Assembly (NCBI GenBank): GCA_964467345.1
Contig: CAYXPY010000005.1
Span: 15,413-79,412 of the forward strand
Origin: SM1-50 sp964467345
Lineage (GTDB): Archaea > Thermoplasmatota > E2 > DHVEG-1
Direction: 5' to 3'
DNA: 64,000 nucleotides
Shown here: piece after piece, positions 28,515-38,444 of the stretch
Numbering within the stretch: the first letter of the stretch is position 1
How the letters are laid out: each line of letters opens with the position of its first letter
Program-made: the position numbers and the translations under genes
The notes under the pieces: model-generated
What the model saw: the letters and a program-made list of their open reading frames with translations, nothing else
What the model was told of the DNA's origin: nothing
Database searches by the model: none

Positions 28515-29640
28515 GCACCACGCCTGGCTTTATCCAAACTGCTTTTTCCTTTTTTTCTCCATTTATCTCTTCGTCAAGTTCCTTTTTGTTTTCTTCTTCA
28601 TGGCAGGATATGAGCCCGTGTTTCTCTACCATCTGACCCCTTTCTATCTTCTCTCCGGACTCAGTAACGTGCACCTCCTCTCTCTATCCTTGGTATTGAT
28701 GGTCTTAGATACGTATTTGCACCTCTGGTCAAGCAGACGAAAGCTGCTCCTCTCATTTCTACCAACCACAGTGATGATTACCGGTATTGGATACACAATG
28801 ATGTTTAACCCAATAGACATTTCCTATGTTCTTCATTATGTTCTTTTCGGACTTCTCCTTGCAGTCGTTCTCATAGACTATCAAGACCTGTTGAAAGGAA
28901 TACAGCCAACCACCATCCCCTTGCAGAAAGAGTCACTGACAACACCGATGATGCAGCAAACACCTGCCCCAAGCAGAAAAAAACCACTCTTTGCACGAAC
29001 TGATACACCGGTTCCACAACCGATTCCTGCTGCAATTACCGACGGTTTTGGTGAATTCAAGAAGATATCAAATGACGTCCTGCAGAAAATGCAGGTCCTT
29101 TTAGACAACCTTGAACAAAAAACACACAGGATCGAACAACTGGAATCTCGGATCGCAGAACAAAAACAAAGCACTCCTCCTCAGACTCTTTCAGAGCAAA
29201 CCAGTTACCCCTTAGTGTCAAATATGAATCATTCTAGTTACCAAAAAGACAAGGTTACTGCTCTTTCTTCAGAGGAAACCATCATTTTAAAAGAAAAAAT
29301 TCAAAATCATCTTGTCATTGATGGAATGAATGATGTCGTTGCTGTCGTTCAAAGAGGGGTTTTCAAAGAAATAAGCAACTCGTTGGCTGGTTTTCTTGGG
29401 TATGAACGAACAGAGCTTTTACAGAAGAATTTTTTTGTGTTTATCGCTCCCCGTGGATTTGAGGATGCCCGGAAGTATTACCTGAATCGACTCAAAGGAA
29501 TATGCTCAAATTCATTTCGGACAATTTTGCTTACAAAGGAAAAAACTGAAATATTGGTCGAAATTACCGTGACCCCGACCATATATAAAGGAGATCCTGC
29601 TGAATTTCTCTGCATAACCCAAGTGAAAAATGAACAATAA
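28501..29640 (+). CDS. Multi-pass membrane protein with coiled coil and C-terminal PAS domain
   Basis: The 379-residue product has about five or six transmembrane segments in the first 130 residues, a Pro/Thr-rich linker, a coiled coil at about 185-225 (LLDNLEQKTHRIEQLESRIAEQ), and a PAS domain at about 270-375 (FKEISNSLAGFLGYERTELL, RTILLTKEKTEILVEITVTP). No kinase, cyclase or DNA-binding domain follows, so it is a sensor lacking a visible output domain. It may signal by protein contact, perhaps to or from the two exported proteins of the same operon. Confidence 0.82.
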   Translation: MKKPKHHAWLYPNCFFLFFSIYLFVKFLFVFFFMAGYEPVFLYHLTPFYLLSGLSNVHLLSLSLVLMVLDTYLHLWSSRRKLLLSFLPTTVMITGIGYTMMFNPIDISYVLHYVLFGLLLAVVLIDYQDLLKGIQPTTIPLQKESLTTPMMQQTPAPSRKKPLFARTDTPVPQPIPAAITDGFGEFKKISNDVLQKMQVLLDNLEQKTHRIEQLESRIAEQKQSTPPQTLSEQTSYPLVSNMNHSSYQKDKVTALSSEETIILKEKIQNHLVIDGMNDVVAVVQRGVFKEISNSLAGFLGYERTELLQKNFFVFIAPRGFEDARKYYLNRLKGICSNSFRTILLTKEKTEILVEITVTPTIYKGDPAEFLCITQVKNEQ

Positions 29641-29782
29641 TCGGTATTTTCTTTTTTAAAGACATATGATTTTGCTACCTTTTATTCAGTATCCTTTTAA
29701 ACAGCCTCTCAGGGATGGACCCAAATATTTAATTACTACTGAACTATAATATAAAATACTAAAATAGGGGGTTATAAATAAA

Positions 29783-32272
29783 ATGAAGAAAATAGCAATT
29801 CTGTTAATGGTAGGAATTCTTATAAGTAGTACCATTGGAGCTGTTGGCATACAAAGCAACGAGGAACACACTGCGTCATTAGCTGCGCATATCAACACAC
29901 CATCGTATACAACGCGTCAGATAGACAGCGACGGTTATCTCCTCATTGAACTCTCAGATGTTTCAACATTTCAGACGACCGCAGGTCAACCGCAACTTCC
30001 AAAGATAATTCAAACCTTTGAGCTTCCTTTTGGGGCGACCGACATCCATGTCTCTCTTACTCCCCGTGATTTGACAACTCAACAGATTGACCAGCAAATA
30101 CGGCCCGCTCCTCAAATGCTGCCTCTTACCCCTGAGTATCAAAGCCTGGCCGCGTATACCAGGTTGAAAGATGAACACGTCTATGCACTGACAACACCAT
30201 ATCCTGACACCTGGTTCACGTCATCAATCGGTGTTGGTCTGAATAAAGACAATAAACATGTGACGTTTGTGTCAGTTCATTATTATCCCATTCGATATAC
30301 CCCTGCGACCGGGACTCTTCAAATCGCTAACAACGCAGATATCTCTGTTGACTACGTAGCACCAACTCACAACCCGTTCCCTCTGACAAGCGAGTATAAC
30401 CTATTGATCATCGCACCTCAATCTTTTGCTGCAGCACTCCAACCACTTATTGATCATAAGAACAGCTATGGTATGATGACGGTCCTGAAAACGACAGAGG
30501 ATATCTACAATGACTATACCGGTGTGGATAAACCAGAACAGATAAAATATGCGATTAAAGACGCCATTGAAACATGGGGTGTCGAGTATGTGTTGTTGGT
30601 CGGGGGGCTTAAGAACATGATTTTTGCCAAACCACGAGACAATGTCAACGAAGGCACCAAAGGATGGCATCTACCGGTTCGATACACCAATCTATTTGAT
30701 AACCCGAAATTCCCCTTAGCATCAGAGAGCACTTTGCACGACCCTGGTGTTATCAGTGACCTTTACTATTCGGATATTTACGAAAACGGGGGTAATTTTT
30801 CCAGCTGGGATCCCAATGGTGATGGTGTGTTTGCTGCCTGGGGAAAACCTGGTGTTGAAAATGATACCGGCATTGATTTATACCCGGATGTCGCACTTGG
30901 CAGGCTTGCCTGCGTGAGCGTCTCTGAGGTAAAAACCGTAGTGAAGAAAATCATCACCTATGAGACAACAACCTATGGATCAGAATGGTTCAAGAAAATC
31001 ACAGCCATCAGCGGGGATGGATTCCTAGATCAGGAGGATCTCAACATGCAATGGGACACTACCGGTCTGCCGACGGGAACGTATACGATTTATGCGCAGA
31101 GCAGTAATCCTTCCGCTGAATACGGACCTATCGAGACTATCAATGTGACGGTTGATAAAACAAAAGAAACCAACATCACCTTTAATCATGACGATCATCT
31201 GCGGATCAGTGATTTCCCTGGTGTGCCCATGGCTGAGATCGTGACCATCTCCGAAGGGAACATCTTAGGGAACACGGATTACACCTACACCCCTGCAGAG
31301 AACGAGGCGTATTGTAACGAGTTCTATTTCTGGGCAAACATTAGCTATGTTTCTGAGGTTCTCACCATCCGGGGGAAAAGCTATGACCCCGTACCCTACG
31401 GTAACCTCAGTAGCATTCATGTCTGGATAACAAACAGCGCAGATGAGATTATTTTCGAGGACTGGCGCAATGATACAGAGATGTACTACGAAGGGGAGTA
31501 CACTACGGGTGAGAAGGTGTTGCTTGGACGAGGTGGTGCGATGTATTACATGCCTGAGGAGTTTGACCGCGACATCATTTGGGCGTCCAATGGACGATTA
31601 ACCGGTCCGCCTGACGTTATTGATGCATGGACTGAGGGTGCTGGATTCGTGTTTATCTCCGGGCATGGGAGTCCGAACGTCTGGGCTGATCATTACCCTG
31701 GTGTTCCTGGGAATCGGCAGTATGGAAGCGTCGATGGATTATCAGTCACAACACTGCGTCCGTACCCACCGTTTTTCGAAATCCCTGTCTTCCCGATGGA
31801 TACCATTCGTAATCAAGAGAAACTACCCATCGCGGTCATCGGGGGCTGTCATAACAGCCAGTTCAATGTCTCGATGATCTATGGGTTGCTCGATGGTATG
31901 ATCTACATTTTCCCGAACTTCCCGAAACTATCCTTATGGTGTTATGGGACTCTTGTTCCTGAAGCGTTCAGCTGGAGATTGGTCAGGAACCCGCGTGGTG
32001 GCGCAATCGCTACCATGGGAAACACCGGGCTTGGGTATGGAATGCCTGGCATTGATCTTACCACCGGTGGTGGGGATGGCTGGATCACGATTGAGTTCTT
32101 CAAACAGTACGGGGCAGAAGGACGGGATATCCTTGGGCAAGCGTATCAGCAGTGTCTTACAACCTATAGCAATACCTTTGACATGACTGATCTTGCTGCT
32201 GGGCACCCGAAATCAGTTCAGCAGTGGGTCCTGCTGGGAGATCCTTCCTTGAAAATCGGTGGATATCCATAA
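29783..32272 (+). CDS. Exported C25 (gingipain-like) cysteine peptidase
   Basis: The 829-residue product has a signal peptide, a propeptide-like N-terminal region (about 30-200) and a peptidase C25 domain. The catalytic dyad is visible as His628 (ISGHGSPN) and Cys689 (GGCHNSQFN), and LLVGG and GDPSLKIGGYP mark the fold edges. Gingipain-type enzymes cleave after Arg or Lys, and extracellular C25 peptidases are a known trait of sediment Thermoplasmata. GGGGG lies 12 bases before the ATG. It probably degrades detrital protein together with the M14 carboxypeptidase. Confidence 0.92.
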   Translation: MKKIAILLMVGILISSTIGAVGIQSNEEHTASLAAHINTPSYTTRQIDSDGYLLIELSDVSTFQTTAGQPQLPKIIQTFELPFGATDIHVSLTPRDLTTQQIDQQIRPAPQMLPLTPEYQSLAAYTRLKDEHVYALTTPYPDTWFTSSIGVGLNKDNKHVTFVSVHYYPIRYTPATGTLQIANNADISVDYVAPTHNPFPLTSEYNLLIIAPQSFAAALQPLIDHKNSYGMMTVLKTTEDIYNDYTGVDKPEQIKYAIKDAIETWGVEYVLLVGGLKNMIFAKPRDNVNEGTKGWHLPVRYTNLFDNPKFPLASESTLHDPGVISDLYYSDIYENGGNFSSWDPNGDGVFAAWGKPGVENDTGIDLYPDVALGRLACVSVSEVKTVVKKIITYETTTYGSEWFKKITAISGDGFLDQEDLNMQWDTTGLPTGTYTIYAQSSNPSAEYGPIETINVTVDKTKETNITFNHDDHLRISDFPGVPMAEIVTISEGNILGNTDYTYTPAENEAYCNEFYFWANISYVSEVLTIRGKSYDPVPYGNLSSIHVWITNSADEIIFEDWRNDTEMYYEGEYTTGEKVLLGRGGAMYYMPEEFDRDIIWASNGRLTGPPDVIDAWTEGAGFVFISGHGSPNVWADHYPGVPGNRQYGSVDGLSVTTLRPYPPFFEIPVFPMDTIRNQEKLPIAVIGGCHNSQFNVSMIYGLLDGMIYIFPNFPKLSLWCYGTLVPEAFSWRLVRNPRGGAIATMGNTGLGYGMPGIDLTTGGGDGWITIEFFKQYGAEGRDILGQAYQQCLTTYSNTFDMTDLAAGHPKSVQQWVLLGDPSLKIGGYP

Positions 32273-32364
32273 ACCACCCTCTTTCTTCTTTTTTCCTTTT
32301 TTATACATTCCAACTCGATTATTTTCTGTAAAAATATCGACAATAAACGAAGTTAATATAAGAA

Positions 32365-32374
32365 ATATATATAA
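32365..32374 (+). promoter_or_regulatory. TATA-like promoter of the FnIII-like lipoprotein gene
   Basis: ATATATATAA is followed about 25 bases later by the expected start site, with GGAGG at 32399-32403 before the ATG at 32412. Confidence 0.45.
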
Positions 32375-32411
32375 CCCCTTGGTCCATATCTTATTTATGG
32401 AGGAATACTAG

Positions 32412-33569
32412 ATGAGAAATAAAAAAATTATACCAATATTACTCGTAGGAATACTAATTAGTGTATCGTTTCTCTCCGGCTGTGTTCGGCCATGGGTCAT
32501 TGATACACTCGGATGGGAACATATAAACCAAGAAGGAACCGCTGTCAGAATATGGGGGCGGCTCAAAGTCACAGAAAGCCCTGACAACTGGAACGAAGGA
32601 TTTGTCTGGGACATCGAATCACACGACGACTGGCAAGATTACCAATATCGCGGTTGGGCAGACAACCACGGTGCCGTCGGGCTTTTCTCTCTTGAGATAT
32701 CCAACCTCAGCCGCACCACAAAATATTACTATCGCGCCTATGGAGAATATCTCAAAGGCCAGAGTCAGTATGGTGTTGGTGGTGAAACCTATTTTATCCC
32801 TGGTGGACCACGGGTCGCCACGGAGAACGCCTCAAACATCGAACCGACCTCGGTAACTCTCAAAGGAAATCTATGGCATATGGGAGGAGCCGGATCCTGT
32901 GAAGTGTATTTCCTCTACGGGACCGATGAAAACTCTCTCAACATTCAGACCACTCCGCAAACCATGACCGTCATAGGATTATACGAAACCGAGCTGACCG
33001 GACTGACAACAAACACGACCTACTACTACAAGGCAGTTGCAGAGAACGATGCAGATACCTGGGCAGGTCTCATTTACACAGTTGCTCCCGGACGACCCGT
33101 GGTTGTGACACGCCAGCCTGCTGAAATAGGAAAGAACCATGCGGTTCTCAAAGGAGAGCTTTGGCACACCGGAGGGCCCTTAACCTGTAACGTTTGGTTT
33201 ATCTACAGCGACACAAGCCCGAATCAACTCGATAAATCAACTGCACCACAGCTGTTGAATACCACCGGCCCCTTCCAAGCATATATCGGGAATCTCAGTG
33301 CGGCGACAAAATATTGGTACAGGACCGTCGCAGACAATGGAGAAGCACAAGCGTATGGTGACATCTATGAGTTCACCACAACCCCGACAGCACAGATAAA
33401 AACCACAGGGGCGCTAGGGAAACCATACAAACCTCTCACAGACACCATCCCTGATGACCTGCTCTCTCGAATACCGATGCGGTATCACAAGCTCCTAGAA
33501 AAACATCCCCTGTTGTTGAAAATCCTGCAGCATCCACGAATACAAACTCTCCTTCAGCAACTCGGATAA
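32412..33569 (+). CDS. Lipoprotein with FnIII-like repeats
   Basis: The 385-residue product has a lipobox (SFLSGC, Cys at residue 24) and three fibronectin-III-like modules, each ending in a YYYRAYG, YYYKAVAEND or YWYRTVADN strand. The C-terminus is a proline-rich linker and an amphipathic helix (LLEKHPLLLKILQHP). It lies between two C25-type peptidase genes on the same strand and may tether or present substrate at the surface. Function is inferred from domains only. Confidence 0.78.
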   Translation: MRNKKIIPILLVGILISVSFLSGCVRPWVIDTLGWEHINQEGTAVRIWGRLKVTESPDNWNEGFVWDIESHDDWQDYQYRGWADNHGAVGLFSLEISNLSRTTKYYYRAYGEYLKGQSQYGVGGETYFIPGGPRVATENASNIEPTSVTLKGNLWHMGGAGSCEVYFLYGTDENSLNIQTTPQTMTVIGLYETELTGLTTNTTYYYKAVAENDADTWAGLIYTVAPGRPVVVTRQPAEIGKNHAVLKGELWHTGGPLTCNVWFIYSDTSPNQLDKSTAPQLLNTTGPFQAYIGNLSAATKYWYRTVADNGEAQAYGDIYEFTTTPTAQIKTTGALGKPYKPLTDTIPDDLLSRIPMRYHKLLEKHPLLLKILQHPRIQTLLQQLG

Positions 33570-33750
33570 TAACTCCATTTTTTTTTTTTCAAAATTGTTT
33601 CCTCAATCATAAAACAGTAACGTCTCCCAAAAACCATGACCGTTTTATATGACAAAATAAAAACTAGTAAAAGATAAAAAAATAAGAACCTCAAGTATCG
33701 ATTCGTTCAATTTCGAACAAAAAACTCTTTTATATCCAGAAGAAAATTCT

Positions 33751-33856
33751 GTTTATATAGTGGATAATATGGAAGGGATCGTCATCGAGGAAAAGACCGT
33801 GTGCAGAGAGAGTTTTTCTCTGATACCATACGTTCTCCCAGACACACTCACGATCC
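33751..33856 (+). promoter_or_regulatory. Promoter and structured leader of the large C25-type peptidase
   Basis: A TATA-like GTTTATATAG lies at 33751-33760 (another, TTTTATATCC, at 33728-33737). The leader contains GGATCGT (33776-33782) complementary to ACGATCC (33850-33856), enclosing an inner CAGAGA/TCTCTG hairpin. The rest of 33570-33750 is AT-rich with nothing recognised. Confidence 0.35.
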
Positions 33857-33896
33857 TTTTCAATGAAATAAAATAACATACAATGGAGGAACAAAA

Positions 33897-36800
33897 ATGA
33901 AAAATGGAAAAAGAAAAGTATGGGCTGTTCTCTACTGTGCGGTTCTCCTTGGAACATTGTTTTTCGGATCTGTAAATTCAGAAAAAGCAACTATATCATT
34001 TACCGAAAATCAACAAGAGTTTGCCTATTTGGATAGTTATCCCGAGAACCCGGGTCCTTTGATTCCAGATCGCCGATACGTCCTGTACGACGGACCTGCT
34101 CCGCTGACAAAAAACAGTGAAAACCCAGATGCCGGCACGAAAAGAGACGCAGGTAATGATTTCGGTCGAGCCACCCCGGTCTACCCTGGTGAATGCATTG
34201 ATAACACCCCTGGCCGAGGCAGAACAGGCACCCTTACCTCCACAGATGTGCAGGATTGGTATTTCTTTTCAATATGCCAAGGACAGGAAGTCACTCTAAC
34301 CCTGACACCACAATCCGGGTTTAACTTCGACTTGTACTTGATTGACAACAGCCAACTTGAACTCATATCATCAACCAACCCCGGCAGCGACCCTGAGATG
34401 ATCAGCTATACCGCGACATATACTGGATTTCTCTACCTAAAGCTCCTCTACACAAGCGGGACAGGGACCGGAGGATATACCTTCTCAATCACCATGATTA
34501 CACAAAATGATGCAGGAAGCGGGTATGACGCATCTGATGAGTTTGTCAGCGCTCTTCCTCTCACCCCTGGGAGTTACGCAGGGTACCTTGACAGAGATGA
34601 CCCCTATGATTACTACAAATTCACCATCCAAGCCAACAAAGGGATTCACGTCACATTACAAATGAAAGACACAACCTCATTATCGGATTTCGATCTGACA
34701 TTGTATTCACCAAGCGGCGCCTTGGTTTATGAAGAAAACAACTATTATGATGATGAACTGTTGTATCCAGCGTCAGAAACCGGGGAATGGCGGATTCGAG
34801 TTGATATATTCCCTGGTTGGGTTGATGTTCCCCAACCAACAGAATGGGACTATTACTCCTATGGTTCAGGGGCCTATCTGCTCACCTTTGACATACAAGA
34901 CAGCGCAACAATCCCCTCGTCCATCCCCCAACCACAGATTACTCCTCTAGCACATACCTTTACTATAGCAAATGACCCACTGAGCAGTAAAGATGAGTAT
35001 GGGTATCTTGCATCAATCCCTGCCTGTAACTATCGTAACGGAGAGATACGTTACCTTGCTCCAATAATCTACGAGGGAGACTCTACAGCGACAAACTACT
35101 ATGGGACTGAAGGAGACCGAGGAACCGTGGATGACACGACACAGTACCTCATTGATGATTGGAATGCCTATCTCGCACACTTCGGGAAAACCCCTGTATC
35201 CTATAATGTCCCAGCTGACCCTGTCGCTGCAGCAGCCCAGATTGCAGAGAATAATTGGGCTTCCTCAGATACAGCTGTGGTCGCAGTGGATGGAAGTGGA
35301 TATACCGATGAAGTCAAAACGATTCTCAAACGAACAAAAACACTCACCCGCATCATCGATGTCGATGAAATACCAAGCGATGACCCAAGACTAGCCACCG
35401 ATTTAGGATACATGATGTTCCTTGGTCCGAAATGGTGCGCCCTTGATGTCAACGTCACAGGAATTACCGTGACAAGTGGAAGTTCAGCAGGAGCCTTACT
35501 GACACAGGTGTATCCGAAGTATATCGACGTAAGTAGCGATGATTGGCCGACTCCCTATGATGGGCCAGGCTATGCTGGCGATATCTACCATCCTGTCTCA
35601 CGCATTGGTCTATGGTCCGCAAGCTCAGGTGTCACACCGGCTCAATTCGATTTACTTCGTGTCACAAAATATGCAGGAGATCGGTATCATGTTCGACTCA
35701 AAGATTCCGACTCTGTCCTTAGTGCAAAAATAACGACTACAGATCCCTCCGATTTATTAGTCTTCCTTATCGACCCCGCTGGGTATGTCCGCGCACCGGA
35801 TATGCCTATCTGGAATGGCCCTGTAAACCCCATCCATGATTGGAATGGATTAGAGAACCCAGCGGTGAACCCCTGGCGATGCTGGAACCCAGACCCGCAC
35901 ACGGAATTCACAGCAGAAGTCTTACACCCGGAAGCCGGATGGTGGACGGTACTCGTCGTCCCACGCTACGCAACCGGTGCAGAGAAAATACGTTATACTC
36001 TCACTGTTGACCAACGAACCGTAAATGAAAAAAGAGCGGATGCCGAGGTCTCTGCAGCAAATGCTGCTGTTATCGCTTCTTTGAATCATGCGCCTCTTCT
36101 GTATGTGACAGAGAACTCGATTCCCGCTGCAACAACTGCTGCTTTTACCAACCTGGGGGTAAACAAGGTTATCTTTGTTGAACGAGGCGACATCGGCCAG
36201 ATAACGTTCCCGTCAGGGGTGACGGTCCAGGCTGATTTAACCACGATGGAACAAATCGTTGATCACATTAAAAACTATGATGCATCAGAGAATTTCATCA
36301 CCATCACCTCTCTAAAAACCGGGGCTGGGTTCTTTGCACCAGCGGCGTATCTTGCAGCGTATCATGGATCACCGGTCTTGCGTATAGAGGATGCTTCGGG
36401 AAATCCAGCGGCGATGGCTGATCGTATTGAAACTTGGCGTCTCTGGAATGGAGATTACTATCATGGTTCCCGTGCTCCAGCGCATCTTCCCGATGCAGAT
36501 GAACCTGTTGAACAAAGTCCCATCGGATTGCTCAAATCAATGATTCAGTTCTTACGATCGCAGGACCCCTCAGTCCTCCCACCATTGGGGATGGATGCTG
36601 ACCGGTACTGGCGTGCTGAGATGCATAACGAGACCCGTGATTGGATCGTTGGATACGGTTTAGATCTTGAGGGGCAGGAGGCATACTGTGTTGTTGCCCC
36701 AAGAACCGACATCTACCTACCATTACATTCTGTGCTGATTGGAAATAAGTCCTACGCAGGGCACATACCAGGAGATACGCCAGCATATTCCTCAGCAATC

Positions 36801-37622
36801 ATTGTCCGTAATGTACTTTATCCTGCTCTCATCTTCGCAAACCCCAATCGAAACAGGACCACGACTCAACTGATGAATTACCCTGATGGGGAATCCTGGG
36901 CGTATAACAATGGGGAAACCGACGTCACCTATTCGAGTCGAACATTGAAAAAATGTTTCAGCTCCCATTTCAGAACTTTCGAAGGACATTGCCTGTGGGA
37001 TGCGCATCTCCAGGAGATGAACAATGGTGTCAGTGCGTTCTATTACACCGGTCATGGCACCGGCGGCAGTGGTATCTCTGCTCAGTACTACCAGACGGAG
37101 CATTGTAACTATCCAGAACAGGTTTGGTGGGACGCCTGGCGGGGCTATAGCGGGTTTGATTTCTGGCGTATGCCACGGCAGAATGGTCTTTCCTGGTACA
37201 ACCCAGAACCACCATCTCTGTATGACATCATCCAGTACGACCATGTTGACCGGCTCTTTCATAATCTGAAAAGCTGCGCGGTCTTCTATCAGTCCTGCTC
37301 AACAGGAGATGGGTATGGTCCGATGGTATATCTTGACCATGGTGCGGTCCTCTGGTATGGAAATGCTGGTTCAGGATTGCGGCCTGAGGCTGATTTACTA
37401 GACGACCGGTTCTTTGAAAGTGCGATGCTTCATGGAGAATCAATCGGCGAAGCCTACTCAAAAGAAGTCTGGCTGCATTATCGTGATTTCACCACACTTG
37501 ACCCAGTTGCAATGTATGGTCCGTCCACCAAGCAAATCACCACTGTGCATTGCATCTACGGGGATCCGACTTTGGTGATCTTCAGCCCGGAATGGACCGA
37601 GCCAGTTCCAATCGATGTATGA
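33897..37622 (+). CDS. Large exported C25/caspase-like peptidase with PPC and cell-wall-binding-like repeats
   Basis: The 1,241-residue product has a signal peptide, two pre-peptidase C-terminal (PPC) beta domains (about residues 85-200 and 205-345), and two regions resembling cell-wall-binding repeat 2, the second reading APLLYVTENSIPAATTAAF. At the C-terminus is a clan-CD peptidase-like domain with His1053 (YYTGHGTGG) and Cys1134 (FYQSCSTGDG), followed by IYGDPTLVIF as in C25 enzymes. Having the catalytic domain last is unusual. The start has GGAGG nine bases upstream. Likely a surface-bound protease. Confidence 0.85.
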   Translation: MKNGKRKVWAVLYCAVLLGTLFFGSVNSEKATISFTENQQEFAYLDSYPENPGPLIPDRRYVLYDGPAPLTKNSENPDAGTKRDAGNDFGRATPVYPGECIDNTPGRGRTGTLTSTDVQDWYFFSICQGQEVTLTLTPQSGFNFDLYLIDNSQLELISSTNPGSDPEMISYTATYTGFLYLKLLYTSGTGTGGYTFSITMITQNDAGSGYDASDEFVSALPLTPGSYAGYLDRDDPYDYYKFTIQANKGIHVTLQMKDTTSLSDFDLTLYSPSGALVYEENNYYDDELLYPASETGEWRIRVDIFPGWVDVPQPTEWDYYSYGSGAYLLTFDIQDSATIPSSIPQPQITPLAHTFTIANDPLSSKDEYGYLASIPACNYRNGEIRYLAPIIYEGDSTATNYYGTEGDRGTVDDTTQYLIDDWNAYLAHFGKTPVSYNVPADPVAAAAQIAENNWASSDTAVVAVDGSGYTDEVKTILKRTKTLTRIIDVDEIPSDDPRLATDLGYMMFLGPKWCALDVNVTGITVTSGSSAGALLTQVYPKYIDVSSDDWPTPYDGPGYAGDIYHPVSRIGLWSASSGVTPAQFDLLRVTKYAGDRYHVRLKDSDSVLSAKITTTDPSDLLVFLIDPAGYVRAPDMPIWNGPVNPIHDWNGLENPAVNPWRCWNPDPHTEFTAEVLHPEAGWWTVLVVPRYATGAEKIRYTLTVDQRTVNEKRADAEVSAANAAVIASLNHAPLLYVTENSIPAATTAAFTNLGVNKVIFVERGDIGQITFPSGVTVQADLTTMEQIVDHIKNYDASENFITITSLKTGAGFFAPAAYLAAYHGSPVLRIEDASGNPAAMADRIETWRLWNGDYYHGSRAPAHLPDADEPVEQSPIGLLKSMIQFLRSQDPSVLPPLGMDADRYWRAEMHNETRDWIVGYGLDLEGQEAYCVVAPRTDIYLPLHSVLIGNKSYAGHIPGDTPAYSSAIIVRNVLYPALIFANPNRNRTTTQLMNYPDGESWAYNNGETDVTYSSRTLKKCFSSHFRTFEGHCLWDAHLQEMNNGVSAFYYTGHGTGGSGISAQYYQTEHCNYPEQVWWDAWRGYSGFDFWRMPRQNGLSWYNPEPPSLYDIIQYDHVDRLFHNLKSCAVFYQSCSTGDGYGPMVYLDHGAVLWYGNAGSGLRPEADLLDDRFFESAMLHGESIGEAYSKEVWLHYRDFTTLDPVAMYGPSTKQITTVHCIYGDPTLVIFSPEWTEPVPIDV

Positions 37623-37633
37623 TCGCTTCATCC

Positions 37634-37675
37634 CCTTTTTTTTCTTTTTATTTAAAAAATAATTTTTTTTTTAAA
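37634..37675. terminator. T-rich bidirectional terminator region
   Basis: Runs of T separated by AAAAAA lie between the convergent ends of the C25-type peptidase and the YdeI-like gene, as expected for archaeal poly-T termination on both strands. Confidence 0.4.
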
Positions 37676-37682
37676 GTGATTA

Positions 37683-38255
37683 TCAGATGCCTGGTTTTTT
37701 GTTCTGCCGTGAACGCTTCACAACCTCAGAAATCCGTTTTTTCCTTGTTTTATCTGTTTTTGCGCTCTTCACCCAACCACAGTACATGTTTCTGTAACTA
37801 TTCGCGAATCCTTGGAAATTGGTCCATGCGATGCCATCCGTCTTAAGCGCTTGTTTTAGATCTGATGGGATGCGTTCCTTTACCTTATTTGTATAGGCAC
37901 TGTCCCATAACCCCTGTCTTTTCGCCTCTTCTATTTTATCTAATCCTGCCTGTGTCATTTTCCCTGAAAGAATCATTTTCTCTGCGTTTTCTTTGTTTAT
38001 CTTCGACCAGACGCTTCGTGGTTTCCTTGGTGAATATTTCAAAATGAAACGTTCCTCATCGATTTTTTTTAATTTACTGTCTATCCAACCGAAACAGAGC
38101 GCCTCCTGGACAGCTTCGATGTGATTGAGGTATGTTTTCCCAGATTGTTTCTTATAATGGATCAGCCAGACTTCTGTTCGTACTTTATGATTCTCCTCAA
38201 GCCACAAGTGCCAGTCGTCTCTAGTATGAAATAACAGGGCGTCTTTCAGACTCAT
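37683..38255 (-). CDS. YdeI/OmdA-family protein
   Basis: The 190-residue product matches the YdeI/OmpD-associated family: a DUF1905-like N-terminal part (WLIHYKKQSGKTYLNHIEAVQEALCFGWIDS with typical KYSPRKPRSVWSKIN) and a helical OmdA C-terminal part (IPSDLKQALKTDGIAWTNFQGFANSYRNMY). The name bacteriocin-protection is historic; the biochemical role is unknown. Monocistronic and minus strand. Confidence 0.85.
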   Translation of the reverse strand: MSLKDALLFHTRDDWHLWLEENHKVRTEVWLIHYKKQSGKTYLNHIEAVQEALCFGWIDSKLKKIDEERFILKYSPRKPRSVWSKINKENAEKMILSGKMTQAGLDKIEEAKRQGLWDSAYTNKVKERIPSDLKQALKTDGIAWTNFQGFANSYRNMYCGWVKSAKTDKTRKKRISEVVKRSRQNKKPGI

Positions 38256-38444
38256 ACTGTCGATATTTCCTCTTTTACATGAGAATATGTGTTTGTTTTT
38301 TTTAATGATTTCCGGTCCATGTAAGGGACTTTAGAGACGGTCTAGCATTCCTTGTCCGATGGAGGACTCTTATGTTTTCATCATCGTCTTTGATTCCAAT
38401 GTGAGAGACAAAGGTTAATAACAAAGAAAAAATGTATCACTGGG

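Noticed and set aside
33440..33569. The lipoprotein C-terminus (KLLEKHPLLLKILQHP) as a fourth member of the RFPxAF ending.
   Set aside because: It is leucine-rich and amphipathic but lacks the F-P-x-A-F and L-R-x-L-M-G spacing.
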